DNA from: Actibacterium atlanticum | GTDB taxonomy: Bacteria; Pseudomonadota; Alphaproteobacteria; Rhodobacterales; Rhodobacteraceae | Direction: 5' to 3' | Assembly: GCF_000671395.1 (NCBI RefSeq) | Contig: NZ_AQQY01000004.1 | Location: 1 to 64,000 of the forward strand | DNA length: 64,000 nucleotides | Shown: positions 46,704 to 55,926 of the stretch, piece after piece | How the letters are laid out: each line of letters opens with the position of its first letter | Numbering within the stretch: the stretch's first letter is position 1 | Notes under the pieces: model-generated | What the model was told of the DNA's origin: nothing | What the model saw: only the letters and a program-made list of their open reading frames with translations | The model's database searches: none | Translations under genes and position numbers: made by a program

Positions 46704-46735
46704 AAAGCCCCGGCGCGAAACCGGGGCTTTCTTAT
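46704..46735 (+). terminator. Terminator of sseA-aminotransferase unit
   Basis: A perfect 10-bp stem (46704-46713 with 46721-46730), loop CGCGAAA, then CTTATTT. Confidence 0.82.
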
Positions 46736-46757
46736 TTATGCTCTGTCAGTCTTTTTC

Positions 46758-46784
46758 AAAAAGCCCGGGCGCGTACGCCCGGGC
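46758..46784 (-). terminator. Terminator of glnK-amtB
   Basis: A perfect 9-bp GC-rich stem (46763-46771 with 46776-46784), loop CGTA on the plus strand. Read on the minus strand it is followed by TTTTT. It lies 31 bases after the amtB stop. Confidence 0.8.
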
Positions 46785-46814
46785 CAGTCTATCTCGGACT
46801 AACAGGAAGGGGAG

Positions 46815-48152
46815 TTAGCCTTTCGAGAACTCGGGGTAGGCTTCCATGCCCAGCTCGGACATGTCCAGACCAGTGATCTCGTCTTCCTCGGAGACACGGA
46901 TGCCCATGACTGCCTTCAGGATGAACCAGACTACGGCCGACATCACGATGGTTGCGACACCGATCACGACGATACCGTACAGCTGTGCGCCGATGGTTGC
47001 GTCACCGTTGGTGAAGACAACTGCGATGGTGCCCCAGATACCAGCGATCAGGTGAACCGGGATCGCGCCAACAACGTCGTCGATCTTCAGTTTGTCCAGC
47101 ATCGGAACTGCGAAGACGACGATCACGCCACCAACGGCACCGATCAGAGTTGCTGCGCCCAGCGAGGGGGTCAGCGGCTCAGCAGTGATCGAAACCAGGC
47201 CAGCCAGAGCGCCGTTCAGCACCATGGTAAGGTCAGGCTTCTTGTACAGAACGGTGGTCAGGATCAGCGCAGCGATGGCACCACCGGCAGCAGCCGTGTT
47301 GGTGTTCGAGAAGATGCGCGATACGTCAGCAACGTCGCCGATCGAGCCCATGGCCAGCTGCGAGCCGCCATTGAAGCCGAACCAACCCAGCCACAGGATG
47401 AACGTACCCAGAGTAGCCAGGGGCAGGTTCGAACCAGGCATCGGAACGGTTTTGCCGTCTTTGTACTTACCGATACGCGGGCCAAGGATGATGGCACCGG
47501 TCAGAGCAGCCCAGCCGCCTACCGAGTGTACGATGGTCGAACCAGCGAAGTCCGAGAAGCCTGCTTCGCCAACAAAGCCACCGCCCCAAGTCCAGGACGC
47601 GGTCAGCGGGTAGATGAACGAGGTCAGGATGATCACGAAGATCAGGAACGGCCACAGCTTGATACGCTCAGCAACAGTACCCGAAACGATCGAGGCGGTT
47701 GCAGCACAGAACATCAGCTGGAAGAAGTAATCCGAACCGGTCGATGCATAGGCGTAGTCGTCCACTGCGTCGGCGCCAACGCCTACAGCTTCCAGAACGG
47801 CAACAGCCGGGAACAGTGCCGAGAAGACACCTTCGATGGCCCAGTCACCCAGCGGGTACATCAGGTTATAGCCGATCAGGTAGTAGAAGATCGAAGCCAG
47901 ACCAAACAGAGCGACGTTTTTGGTCAGCTGCATGGTCACGTTCTTGCCGCGCACCAGGCCAGCTTCCAGCATCGCAAAGCCAGCAGCCATGAAGAACACC
48001 AGGAAGCCGCCAATAAGGAACAGCACGGAGTTCAGGATCCAGACCACATCGGTCGGAACAGCAGCGGGCACTTCAGCGTGACCTTCTGCCAGACCCAGGG
48101 TCGGCATCGCGACAGCCATAGCCGCGAGAGGGAGGAGTTTATTGAGTTTCAT
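46815..48152 (-). CDS. amtB: Ammonium transporter
   Basis: A 445-residue Amt channel. A signal peptide (MKLNKLLPLAAMAVAMPTLGLA) is followed by about eleven helices. MLEAGLVRGKN, DFAGSTIVHSVGGWAAL with a pore His, and LAGLVSITAEP are diagnostic. It takes up ammonium under nitrogen limitation and is blocked by GlnK. It follows glnK by 40 bases in one transcript. Confidence 0.95.
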   Translation of the reverse strand: MKLNKLLPLAAMAVAMPTLGLAEGHAEVPAAVPTDVVWILNSVLFLIGGFLVFFMAAGFAMLEAGLVRGKNVTMQLTKNVALFGLASIFYYLIGYNLMYPLGDWAIEGVFSALFPAVAVLEAVGVGADAVDDYAYASTGSDYFFQLMFCAATASIVSGTVAERIKLWPFLIFVIILTSFIYPLTASWTWGGGFVGEAGFSDFAGSTIVHSVGGWAALTGAIILGPRIGKYKDGKTVPMPGSNLPLATLGTFILWLGWFGFNGGSQLAMGSIGDVADVSRIFSNTNTAAAGGAIAALILTTVLYKKPDLTMVLNGALAGLVSITAEPLTPSLGAATLIGAVGGVIVVFAVPMLDKLKIDDVVGAIPVHLIAGIWGTIAVVFTNGDATIGAQLYGIVVIGVATIVMSAVVWFILKAVMGIRVSEEDEITGLDMSELGMEAYPEFSKG

Positions 48153-48192
48153 ATTCAGAAAGTCCCTTGTTCGAGGATCTCAGCTGCTGAAA

Positions 48193-48531
48193 TTACAGCG
48201 CGTCGTCGTTTGTTTCGCCGGTACGCACGCGAACAGACTGGTTCACGTCGAGGACGAAGATCTTACCGTCACCGATCTTGTCGGTCTTGGCGGTGGTTGC
48301 GATGGTTTCCACCACCTGGTCGGCCATGGCAGCCGAGACTACGATCTCAAGCTTTACCTTCGGCACGAAGTTCACCGCGTATTCAGCACCACGGTAGATT
48401 TCAGTGTGACCAGACTGCGAGCCGAAGCCTTTGATCTCGGTCACCATCATGCCGCGCACGCCAATGGCGGTCAGGGCTTCCCGGACCTCCTCCAGCTTGA
48501 ACGGCTTGATTGCAGCAATGATTAGTTTCAC
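48193..48531 (-). CDS. glnK: Nitrogen regulatory protein PII, GlnK type
   Basis: A 112-residue PII protein. The uridylylation site is Tyr51 in YRGAEYAVNF. VKLIIAAIKPFKLEEVREAL begins the protein at a GTG codon supported by GGAAGG; the longer upstream frame is not homologous. The C-terminal loop holds GDGKIFVLDV. It senses 2-oxoglutarate and glutamine and gates AmtB. Three TTGCAC repeats lie about 110-136 bases upstream. Confidence 0.95.
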   Translation of the reverse strand: MKLIIAAIKPFKLEEVREALTAIGVRGMMVTEIKGFGSQSGHTEIYRGAEYAVNFVPKVKLEIVVSAAMADQVVETIATTAKTDKIGDGKIFVLDVNQSVRVRTGETNDDAL

Positions 48532-48640
48532 GTCGTTACCCTTCCGTTTGGCAGGTTTCCCTGCGGGGATTTCACGGGGGCAACAAGCACGGTTCAGGGG
48601 CTTTGAGGCAATGAAACGCGTAACGAATAGGTGACGTGAT

Positions 48641-48667
48641 TTGCACCATGTTGCACAATTTTTGCAC
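48641..48667. promoter_or_regulatory. Three phased TTGCAC repeats before glnK
   Basis: TTGCAC occurs at 48641-48646, 48651-48656 and 48662-48667, spaced 10 and 11 bases, one helical turn each. All face the same way. They lie between glnK and the divergent PBP gene. A nitrogen regulator such as NtrC is a natural candidate, but the copies do not form the classic 17-bp NtrC dyad. Confidence 0.5.
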
Positions 48668-48796
48668 AAATCGAGGTTAATGATTAAAATATGGGCGAAT
48701 TAATAAGTCATTAAGGAGGCATCCAAGTGGCTCCACTTTCTAGATCGGGTCCGGTATCGTGAATCACAAGAGCAGTAACAGTAAAGTGGCCCCAGT

Positions 48797-50962
48797 ATGA
48801 GCGGCACCAATGGAAAAAAGCCTCCGCTTCGTGCGGAGAAACGGTATGGGACGGCGACCAAGCGCACCAAACCGGCCCCAAATAAAGTAGCGAAGCCCAA
48901 GCCCAAGCGGCAGAAAACCGCCAGCGCAGGCGGCAATGGGCGGATTCGCGGCGCCTTTGGGGCGCTGCTGCGTTGGATCGCCCGGCTGATCTGGAAAGTC
49001 ACAAGCCGCACAGCTTTGGTCTGCGCCCTGATTCTGGGCGCCGCTGTGGTTTACACCGCGACGACGTTGCCAGACGTGGCCTCTTTGCTGGATGCCCGGA
49101 CGCGCGGGTCTGTCACCCTGATCGACCGGGAGGGCGAGATTTTTGCCTGGCGTGGGGATCAGTACGGCGGCCAGATCACGGCCTCTTCGGTGTCCAAGCA
49201 CCTAAAACACGCCGTTGTCGCGACCGAGGACAAGAGGTTCTATCGCCATTTCGGGATCAGCCCGCGCGGGGTCGCCAGCGCCGTTCGCATCAACCTGAGC
49301 GAAGGCCGCGGGCCCTTGTCGGGGCATGGCGGCTCTACGCTGACGCAACAGACGGCCAAACTGCTGTGTCTGGGCGTGCCGTTTGACCCCGAGACATGGG
49401 ATTCTGAAGCCGCCTACGAGGCCGACTGCCGACGCACCACGATTTGGCGCAAAGCCAAAGAGGCCATCTATGCGATGGCGATGGAAGCCCGGTTTTCTAA
49501 AGATGAGATTCTGACAATCTATCTGAACCGCGCCTATCTGGGGGCTTCGGCCCGTGGATTTCAGGCCGCAGCACAGCGGTACTTTGGGATTGACGCGGCC
49601 AACCTGAACCCAGCGCAATCGGCGATGTTGGCGGGTCTGCTGACAGCGCCCACACGGCTGGCGCCCACCAACAATCTGCAACGTTCTCAGGATCGCGCCG
49701 CAACGGTTGTCCGGCTGATGTATGAGCAAGAGTATCTAACCACTGCCGAACGTGATCAGGCGTGGGAAAACCCCGCGACGCTGTCTAAAGCAGCCGAGAA
49801 ACGCGCAGGCGGGTATTTCGCCGATTGGGTCATGGACACGGCACCCAGCTTTCTGACCCGCGAAACGACCGAGGATGTGTTCCTGTACACCACCTTGGAC
49901 CAACGCCTTCAGACCGCCGCCGAAGACGCGATGAAGCTGATCTTTGAAACCAAGGTGCGCGAAGGTTCGCTGGCGCAGGCCGCGATCGTGGTGATGTCCT
50001 CAGATGGCGCCGTGCGCGCCATGGTTGGCGGGCGCGAAACCAAGGTTTCGGGTGCGTTCAACCGCGCCTCGATGGCGATGCGCCAGACCGGCTCGGCGTT
50101 CAAACCATTTGTCTATGGTGCGGCGCTGGATCTGGGCTTTACCCCAAATGCGACTGTAGTGGACGAGCCTTGGTGCATGGATGTACCCGGCTCGGGCGAA
50201 TACTGCCCCAAGAACTATACCAAGGACTTCAAGGGCCGGGTGACACTGGCGCAGGCCTTGGCGCAGTCCTTGAACATCCCGGCGATCCGGGTGTCGGAAT
50301 CTGTCGGGCGCGAGAACGTGGGCCGCGTCGCCGAGGACTTTGGCATTGAAAGCGATCTGGCCGTGGGGCCAGCAATCGCGCTTGGCACCTCCGAGTCGAC
50401 CCTGATCGAGATGACCGGCGCCTATGCTGGCATTCTGAACGGCGGGCAAAGCGTGCGCCCCTATGGCCTGACAGAATTGCGTCTGCAGGGCGATGACGCC
50501 CCGCTGATCGGCAAAGAGGGCGGCCTGGGCGAACGCGTGATCACCGAACAGGCGGCACGCAGCCTGACGTGGATGATGCATCAGGTCACGGAAACCGGCA
50601 CGGGACAACGTGCCAAGCTGCCTGACCGTCAAACAGCAGGGAAGACCGGCACAACGCAAGCCGCGCGGGACGCGTGGTTTATTGGCTTTACTGCGGATTA
50701 CGTGGCGGGCGTCTGGATGGGCTATGATGACAACACCCCTCTGACGGGTGTCACCGGCGGCGGGCTGCCCGCGGAAATTTGGCGTGAGACGATGGTGCGC
50801 GTGCACGAAGGCCTGCCTGCCCGTGCTCTGCCCATGGATGCACCCCTCAAAGCTGTGGCTCCGGCCCCTCAAGCGCAGGAACGCAAAAAGAAACGCAAGC
50901 TGGATGATCGGGCCGAACGTGTCCTGATCGACGTACTGCGCAATCTGCTGGACAAAAACTAG
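48797..50962 (+). CDS. Class A penicillin-binding protein, PBP1A type
   Basis: A 721-residue bifunctional peptidoglycan synthase. A basic cytoplasmic head and a membrane anchor near residues 75-92 precede the glycosyltransferase domain (ATEDKRFYRHFGIS, HGGSTLTQQTAKLL). The transpeptidase domain has the active Ser in TGSAFKPF, SLN, and KTGTTQ. It polymerises and cross-links glycan at the periplasmic face. The start has only a weak ribosome site. Its TAG overlaps the stop of the convergent exported-protein gene. Confidence 0.92.
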   Translation: MSGTNGKKPPLRAEKRYGTATKRTKPAPNKVAKPKPKRQKTASAGGNGRIRGAFGALLRWIARLIWKVTSRTALVCALILGAAVVYTATTLPDVASLLDARTRGSVTLIDREGEIFAWRGDQYGGQITASSVSKHLKHAVVATEDKRFYRHFGISPRGVASAVRINLSEGRGPLSGHGGSTLTQQTAKLLCLGVPFDPETWDSEAAYEADCRRTTIWRKAKEAIYAMAMEARFSKDEILTIYLNRAYLGASARGFQAAAQRYFGIDAANLNPAQSAMLAGLLTAPTRLAPTNNLQRSQDRAATVVRLMYEQEYLTTAERDQAWENPATLSKAAEKRAGGYFADWVMDTAPSFLTRETTEDVFLYTTLDQRLQTAAEDAMKLIFETKVREGSLAQAAIVVMSSDGAVRAMVGGRETKVSGAFNRASMAMRQTGSAFKPFVYGAALDLGFTPNATVVDEPWCMDVPGSGEYCPKNYTKDFKGRVTLAQALAQSLNIPAIRVSESVGRENVGRVAEDFGIESDLAVGPAIALGTSESTLIEMTGAYAGILNGGQSVRPYGLTELRLQGDDAPLIGKEGGLGERVITEQAARSLTWMMHQVTETGTGQRAKLPDRQTAGKTGTTQAARDAWFIGFTADYVAGVWMGYDDNTPLTGVTGGGLPAEIWRETMVRVHEGLPARALPMDAPLKAVAPAPQAQERKKKRKLDDRAERVLIDVLRNLLDKN

Positions 50963-51360
50963 TTTGCGGGGGTTTCAGCCTCTTCGCCGGTTGCGCCGGT
51001 GGTTTCGGCCCCCGGTGCTGGGCATAGGTCATATTTGAAGGCGTAACCGTTCCAGACCATGATCAAACCTGCGTCAGCCGCGCGCATGAACAATGCACGG
51101 GCCTGCCATGGCTCTCCTTCGCCACTACATTTCATGTCGAACAAAACGGCATCCATGTCACGCACGTCCACCGGGTTTTCCATCTGGCAGGTGTTCTCGA
51201 CGCCCTCGAACAGATTGTCCTGAATGCGCAAGGCCCCGCCATCTTGCCCCAGCAAGGTACAGTCAGTTTCAGGGCCTTGGCGATAGGTGCCATCAAAGGC
51301 TCCGGCGCTGGCCTGTTCAGTCAGCAATATTGCGGCGGCTCCGATGATGGCCGCGCGCAT
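50959..51360 (-). CDS. Small exported protein of unknown function
   Basis: A 133-residue protein with a signal peptide ending near residue 19 (MRAAIIGAAAILLTEQASA). Four Cys in the mature part (DCTLL, TCQMEN, MKCSG, DLCPAP) suggest two disulfides in the periplasm. No domain recognised. Its ATG begins 1 base after the mlaC stop, so it belongs to the mlaA-mlaC transcript. Confidence 0.7.
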   Translation of the reverse strand: MRAAIIGAAAILLTEQASAGAFDGTYRQGPETDCTLLGQDGGALRIQDNLFEGVENTCQMENPVDVRDMDAVLFDMKCSGEGEPWQARALFMRAADAGLIMVWNGYAFKYDLCPAPGAETTGATGEEAETPAN

Positions 51361-51361
51361 A

Positions 51362-51955
51362 TCAGCCCGCAGCCTTAAGATCACGGATCAACGCGTTCAG
51401 GTCGCCCTTGTGACGATCCAGCATTGCGCCGATTTCGGTGCGCTCGGCGGCGACCATGTTCACGCCTTCAATGAACATGTTGAAGAACTTGTCGCGGCCC
51501 GATTTGTCAGACACCAGAAACGTCACATCGAACGGCGCCTGCCCTTGCAAGAAAGCCATGGTCCGGACTTCATAAAAGCTTTTGACCGGCTTGGCGCCTT
51601 TTACTTCAAGCCGCCCACCTTGGAATTCGCGGAAACGCTTGCCGTATTTACGCGAGATATAACCGCTGAACGCTTTGGTGAAAGACGCCATTTGCGACGC
51701 CGACGCAGACCGCGCCGGAGGCCCCAGAGCAGAGCGCGCAATGATCTGCAGATCAGCATAGCGCGCCATGATTTGTTCAAAGTCGCGGTACATGCTCTTT
51801 TCAGCTTTCCCCGAGTTGATCACGGTGTTGATCTCACGGACCAGCGCATCGACCAGAGACTCGGCCTCCCCGGTGGACAGGGCCGCAGCCGGGCGTGCAA
51901 CAGCAGCCGCGCCCAGCGCGGCAAGAACGAAACGGCGATCAAACTTAGGCGACAT
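51362..51955 (-). CDS. mlaC: MlaC-family phospholipid-binding protein
   Basis: A 197-residue periplasmic carrier of the MlaC/Ttg2D family that ferries phospholipid between the outer-membrane MlaA complex and the inner-membrane MlaFEDB transporter. The RRFVLAALGAAAVA signal with twin Arg looks Tat-like. YADLQIIARSALG and FTKAFSGYISRKYGKRF are family blocks. The start overlaps the mlaA stop. MlaFEDB genes are not in the window. Confidence 0.85.
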   Translation of the reverse strand: MSPKFDRRFVLAALGAAAVARPAAALSTGEAESLVDALVREINTVINSGKAEKSMYRDFEQIMARYADLQIIARSALGPPARSASASQMASFTKAFSGYISRKYGKRFREFQGGRLEVKGAKPVKSFYEVRTMAFLQGQAPFDVTFLVSDKSGRDKFFNMFIEGVNMVAAERTEIGAMLDRHKGDLNALIRDLKAAG

Positions 51956-52719
51956 CACTGGTCCTCATACGGATCAAAATACGGGTCAGCGTAAGGATCA
52001 GCATATGGATCATCCGCGCCAGCCCCGGTGTCTCCTAATGTGAAGCGCCGGTTCTGCAAATACAAGAGGCGGGCCTGCGCATAGCTGTCTGCGCTCTCAT
52101 ACAACACTGAATCCACGGTGTCGGTAAAACGGTAGCGCTTGTCCAATGTCGAGGCCGCACTGGCCCCCGTTGCCAACCCGGCTTCAAGCCCGGGCAGTAT
52201 ATAATTCAACGGGTTTAAGGCCAGATCCGCGACCATGCCGATGGTATCGCGCTCGGTCGATGGACCAAGCAGAGGCAGTTCAACATAGTGCCCTTCGCCG
52301 ACACCCCAGACATGCATGGTTTCGCCAAAATCCGAGCTGCGTTCGGTAATTCCGATGGAACTGGCCGGGTCAAACAGCCCCGCCAGCCCAATGGTCGAAT
52401 TGAACAGGAACCGCGAGGTGTTCGAGATCGCATCTTCCAGCTGGAACTGCAGCAAGTCGTTCACAACCATGCCGGGCAGCGACAGGTTGCTGGCGAAATT
52501 GCTGACACTTCGCCGCACCGGATCGGGGACATATTTGCCATAGCCGTTGGCGACAGGACGCACCAAGCCTTTATCAAGCGACTTGTTTTCTGCGTGCACA
52601 GCACGGTTTTGTTCTTCGTAGGGGTCATAAAACTCTCCCTGCCGCGCGCCATCGCCGCAGGCGCCAAGCAGCGCCACAGTGACGAGAGCAACCACAGCTC
52701 TGCGGGGAGTCTCAAGCAT
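51955..52719 (-). CDS. mlaA: MlaA (VacJ) outer-membrane lipoprotein
   Basis: A 254-residue MlaA that removes mislocated phospholipid from the outer leaflet. The lipobox LLGAC (Cys near residue 20) follows a short signal. YDPYEEQNRAVHAENKSLD, NFASNLSLPGMVVNDLLQ and the FDPASSIG block fit the family. The C-terminus ends in tandem DPYxD-like repeats (ADDPYADPYADPYFDPYEDQ), absent from E. coli MlaA. I start at the Met that begins MLETPRRA, not an upstream TTG. Confidence 0.9.
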   Translation of the reverse strand: MLETPRRAVVALVTVALLGACGDGARQGEFYDPYEEQNRAVHAENKSLDKGLVRPVANGYGKYVPDPVRRSVSNFASNLSLPGMVVNDLLQFQLEDAISNTSRFLFNSTIGLAGLFDPASSIGITERSSDFGETMHVWGVGEGHYVELPLLGPSTERDTIGMVADLALNPLNYILPGLEAGLATGASAASTLDKRYRFTDTVDSVLYESADSYAQARLLYLQNRRFTLGDTGAGADDPYADPYADPYFDPYEDQ

Positions 52720-52900
52720 GTGTTTAAAAAACAATAGCAATCTCTGATGTTACTTCTTAGGTTCCGGCAACATAGTCGCGTTATATTGTTTGCCCAGAGC
52801 GGACGGGGATTCAACTACGCGCCTGTGGCCGACAGGTGACATGGGCAAAGCTCCGCCAATATGCATAATCCGGGATGACCGTAAGGTGACCAGGCAAAAC

Positions 52901-54625
52901 ATGAATAATTCTAACGGCGCAGAAGAACTGCGCAAGGCGCGTGCACAGACCCGGGGTCTGGTGATTGCCGTGGCGCTTTTTTCAGCCTTCGTGAATCTGC
53001 TGATGCTGACCGGGCCGCTCTTTATGCTTCAGGTCTATGACCGCGTGCTGGGCAGCCGATCCGAAGAGACCCTGACGGCGCTGGCGGTGCTGGTCGCATT
53101 TCTGTTTCTGGCCATGGGGCTGTTGGACTATGCGCGCGGACGCGTCATGGCACGGGTTGCGGCCAAGATTCAGACCTCGCTTGAAGGGCGGGTATTTGAC
53201 GCCTCGCTGCGTCAGGCCGCTTTGGCGCGTGACGGGGCTTCAAACAACGCACTTCGCGATTTGGACGCCGTCCACCGCTTTGTGGGCGCGCCCGTGTTTA
53301 CCTCATTCTTCGACCTGCCCTGGACGCCCCTTTTCCTGCTGGGCATCTTTATCTTCCACCCTTGGCTGGGAAGTCTGGCATTGGTCGGCGGAGCGATCCT
53401 GATTTTGACCGGCGTGTTGAACCAATTGCGCACCAGCGCCCCCGTTCAACAAGCCAATGCGACAGCCATGAAAGCCGAGTATCTGGCTAACCAGATGCGC
53501 ACCGAGGCGGAAACCGTACGCAGCCTGGGCATGATGGGCGCTGCATTTGCCCGTTGGCGCGGTATCCGCGCCGTAGCGCAAGATCAAAATCTGTCGGCCT
53601 CGGATCGGTCGGGCGGCTTCTCGATCTTCTCGAAAACCTTCCGCCAGTTTCTGCAGTCGGCCATGCTGGGGCTGGGCGCTCTGTTGGTGCTGAAGGGCGA
53701 AATGACGGCAGGCGCGATGATTGCGGGTTCTATTCTTTTGGGGCGCGCTTTGGCGCCAATCGAACAGGTTATCGGCCAGTGGGCCTTGCTGCAGGGCGCG
53801 ACGAAGGGCTGGCGCTCGCTTGGGGAATTGCTGAGCGAAGTGCCGCCGCAACCGCCCCGGACAGAACTGCCACGCCCGCGCGCCAAGCTGGAGGTGCAAC
53901 AGCTGACAGTCGTGCCTCCCGGAGAATCCCAAGCCTCGCTTCGAATGTTGAACTTCAAGGTCGAGCCAGGGCAGGCCGTAGGCGTGATCGGCCAGTCGGG
54001 TGCAGGGAAATCCACGCTGGCGCGAGCGATCACCGGGGTTTGGCGCGCCGCAGGCGGCAAGGTCCGGCTGGACGGCGCGACGCTGGATCAATTCGACCCG
54101 GATGTTCTGGGCCGCCATATCGGCTATTTGCCGCAGCGTGTCGGCCTGTTTGACGGCACCATTGCCGAGAACATCGCCAAGCTGGAAGCCAACCCAGACC
54201 CCGAAAAAGTGGTGGCCGCTGCCAAGAAGGCCGATGCACATGATATGATCCTGCGTCTGCCCGAAGGGTATGACACCCGTATTGTGGGCACCAATGGCCG
54301 CTTGTCGGGCGGGCAGCTACAGCGCATTGGACTGGCGCGCGCGATGTATGGCGATCCGGTGTTACTGGTTTTGGATGAGCCAAACTCGAACCTCGACAAT
54401 GACGGCTCTTTGGCACTAAACGCCGCGATCCGCAAAATGAAAGCCGAAGGCAACGCCGTGCTGATCATGGCGCACCGCCCCGCCGCCATCGCCGAATGCG
54501 ATGTTCTGTTGGTACTGGAAGGTGGCATGGCCAAGGCGTTTGGCCCGCGCGACGAAGTCCTGCGCGGCACCGTCAAGAACCATGCCGAAATCAAACGCGC
54601 CCCGGGCGCCGGAGGCGTGTCATGA
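52901..54625 (+). CDS. Type I secretion ABC transporter, PrtD type
   Basis: A 574-residue fused permease-ATPase. Helices occupy residues 20-300 (MLTGPLFMLQVYDRVLGSRS is a family block). The ATPase has GQSGAGKST, LSGGQLQRIGLARAM and VLLVLDEPNSNLD. It would export an unfolded protein substrate with the HlyD partner and a TolC. No N-terminal peptidase domain, so it fits RTX/protease exporters. Neither TolC nor an RTX substrate is in the window. Confidence 0.9.
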   Translation: MNNSNGAEELRKARAQTRGLVIAVALFSAFVNLLMLTGPLFMLQVYDRVLGSRSEETLTALAVLVAFLFLAMGLLDYARGRVMARVAAKIQTSLEGRVFDASLRQAALARDGASNNALRDLDAVHRFVGAPVFTSFFDLPWTPLFLLGIFIFHPWLGSLALVGGAILILTGVLNQLRTSAPVQQANATAMKAEYLANQMRTEAETVRSLGMMGAAFARWRGIRAVAQDQNLSASDRSGGFSIFSKTFRQFLQSAMLGLGALLVLKGEMTAGAMIAGSILLGRALAPIEQVIGQWALLQGATKGWRSLGELLSEVPPQPPRTELPRPRAKLEVQQLTVVPPGESQASLRMLNFKVEPGQAVGVIGQSGAGKSTLARAITGVWRAAGGKVRLDGATLDQFDPDVLGRHIGYLPQRVGLFDGTIAENIAKLEANPDPEKVVAAAKKADAHDMILRLPEGYDTRIVGTNGRLSGGQLQRIGLARAMYGDPVLLVLDEPNSNLDNDGSLALNAAIRKMKAEGNAVLIMAHRPAAIAECDVLLVLEGGMAKAFGPRDEVLRGTVKNHAEIKRAPGAGGVS

Positions 54626-55917
54626 GCACCCCTACTTCTGCCCGCAGCCCACTAATGCTGGGCTTCATTACGCTGGTCATTCTGTTGGGCGGTTTTGGCG
54701 GCTGGTCGGTCTTTTCGCGCATCGCTGGCGCCGTCGTCGCAGGCGGGCAGGTTAAGGTCGAACAAAATCGGCAGGTCGTACAGCACCCTGACGGCGGCGT
54801 GGTCGATCTTGTGAGTGTCCGCGAAGGCGACGTGGTGAAGGCAGGCGACGTCTTGGTGGTTTTGGATGCGGTGCAGCTGCAATCCGAACTGACCATTGTT
54901 GAAAACCAGCTGTTTGAACTGCTGGCCCGCCGCGGCAGGCTTGAGGCAGAGCGCGACGACCGCGATGCAATCGTCTATCGGGCCGAACTGCAAGAGGCTG
55001 CGCAATCCGACCCCGATGTGGCCGAGATCACCGATGGCCAATCCCGACTGTTCGTCGCGCGCAACGAAAGCAACGCCAAGGCACTGGAACAGCTTGAAAA
55101 GCAACGCGCCCAGATCGCCGATCAGGTGCGCGGTATCGAAGCGCAACAAGAGGCCTTGGTCAGTCAGCTGGCGCTGATCCGGCAAGAACTGGATGATCAG
55201 AAAAGCCTGCTGGAGAAGGGTCTGGCACAGGCCTCGCGCGTGTTGAGCCTTCAACGCGAGGAAGCCCGCCTGCAGGGACAGGTCGGCGAACTGACGGCTT
55301 CAGCCGCGCAGGCCCAGGGCCGTATCACTGAAACCGAGATCGAAATGCTGCGGCTTGGCACCCAGCGCCGGGAAGATGCCATTACCACCCTGCGCGATCT
55401 GCAATTTCGCGAACTGGAACTGGCGGAACGCCGCACCTCGCTGCGTGCTCAGTTGGATCGGCTGGAAATTCGGGCCCCCGTGGGCGGGATCGTCTATGGG
55501 CTGACGGTCTTTGCCGAACGCGCCGTGATACGCCCCGCCGATCCGGTACTCTACCTTGTGCCGCAAGACCGCCCGCTGGTGATCGACGCGCGGATCGAAA
55601 CGATCCACATCGACGAGGTATTCGTAGGCCAGCCGGTGACCCTGCGATTTGCCGCCTTTGACAACCGCACCACCCCCGAGCTGACCGGAACCGTGCTGAA
55701 ACTCTCGGCTGATGCGTTCACGGATGAACGCACAAATGCCAGCTTCTATAGCGCCGAAATCGTGCTGGATGCAGGTCAGATCGAGGAACTTGGGAACAAC
55801 AAAATCGTCCCCGGCATGCCGGTCGAAGTGTTCATCCGCACTGCCGAACGCTCTCCGCTGGCTTATCTGGTCAAGCCTCTGACCGATTACTTCAACCGCG
55901 CCTTCCGCGAAAGCTAG
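54622..55917 (+). CDS. HlyD-family type I secretion adaptor
   Basis: A 431-residue periplasmic adaptor. One N-terminal membrane helix (LMLGFITLVILLGGFGGW) is followed by a lipoyl half (QNRQVVQHPDGGVVDLV), a long coiled coil from about residue 95 to 285, and the returning RAPVGGIVYGLTVF and beta-barrel. The ATG overlaps the ABC gene stop. It should bridge the ABC protein to an outer-membrane channel. Confidence 0.9.
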   Translation: MSTPTSARSPLMLGFITLVILLGGFGGWSVFSRIAGAVVAGGQVKVEQNRQVVQHPDGGVVDLVSVREGDVVKAGDVLVVLDAVQLQSELTIVENQLFELLARRGRLEAERDDRDAIVYRAELQEAAQSDPDVAEITDGQSRLFVARNESNAKALEQLEKQRAQIADQVRGIEAQQEALVSQLALIRQELDDQKSLLEKGLAQASRVLSLQREEARLQGQVGELTASAAQAQGRITETEIEMLRLGTQRREDAITTLRDLQFRELELAERRTSLRAQLDRLEIRAPVGGIVYGLTVFAERAVIRPADPVLYLVPQDRPLVIDARIETIHIDEVFVGQPVTLRFAAFDNRTTPELTGTVLKLSADAFTDERTNASFYSAEIVLDAGQIEELGNNKIVPGMPVEVFIRTAERSPLAYLVKPLTDYFNRAFRES

Positions 55918-55926
55918 GATCCTGAC

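Noticed and set aside
47052-48434. A 460-codon open frame opposite amtB and glnK
   Set aside because: The amtB and glnK proteins are unmistakable; the antisense translation has no family features.
48532-48700. A sigma-54 promoter for glnK
   Set aside because: The nearest TGAACC...TTGC match has the wrong distance between its GG-like and GC elements, so I do not call it.
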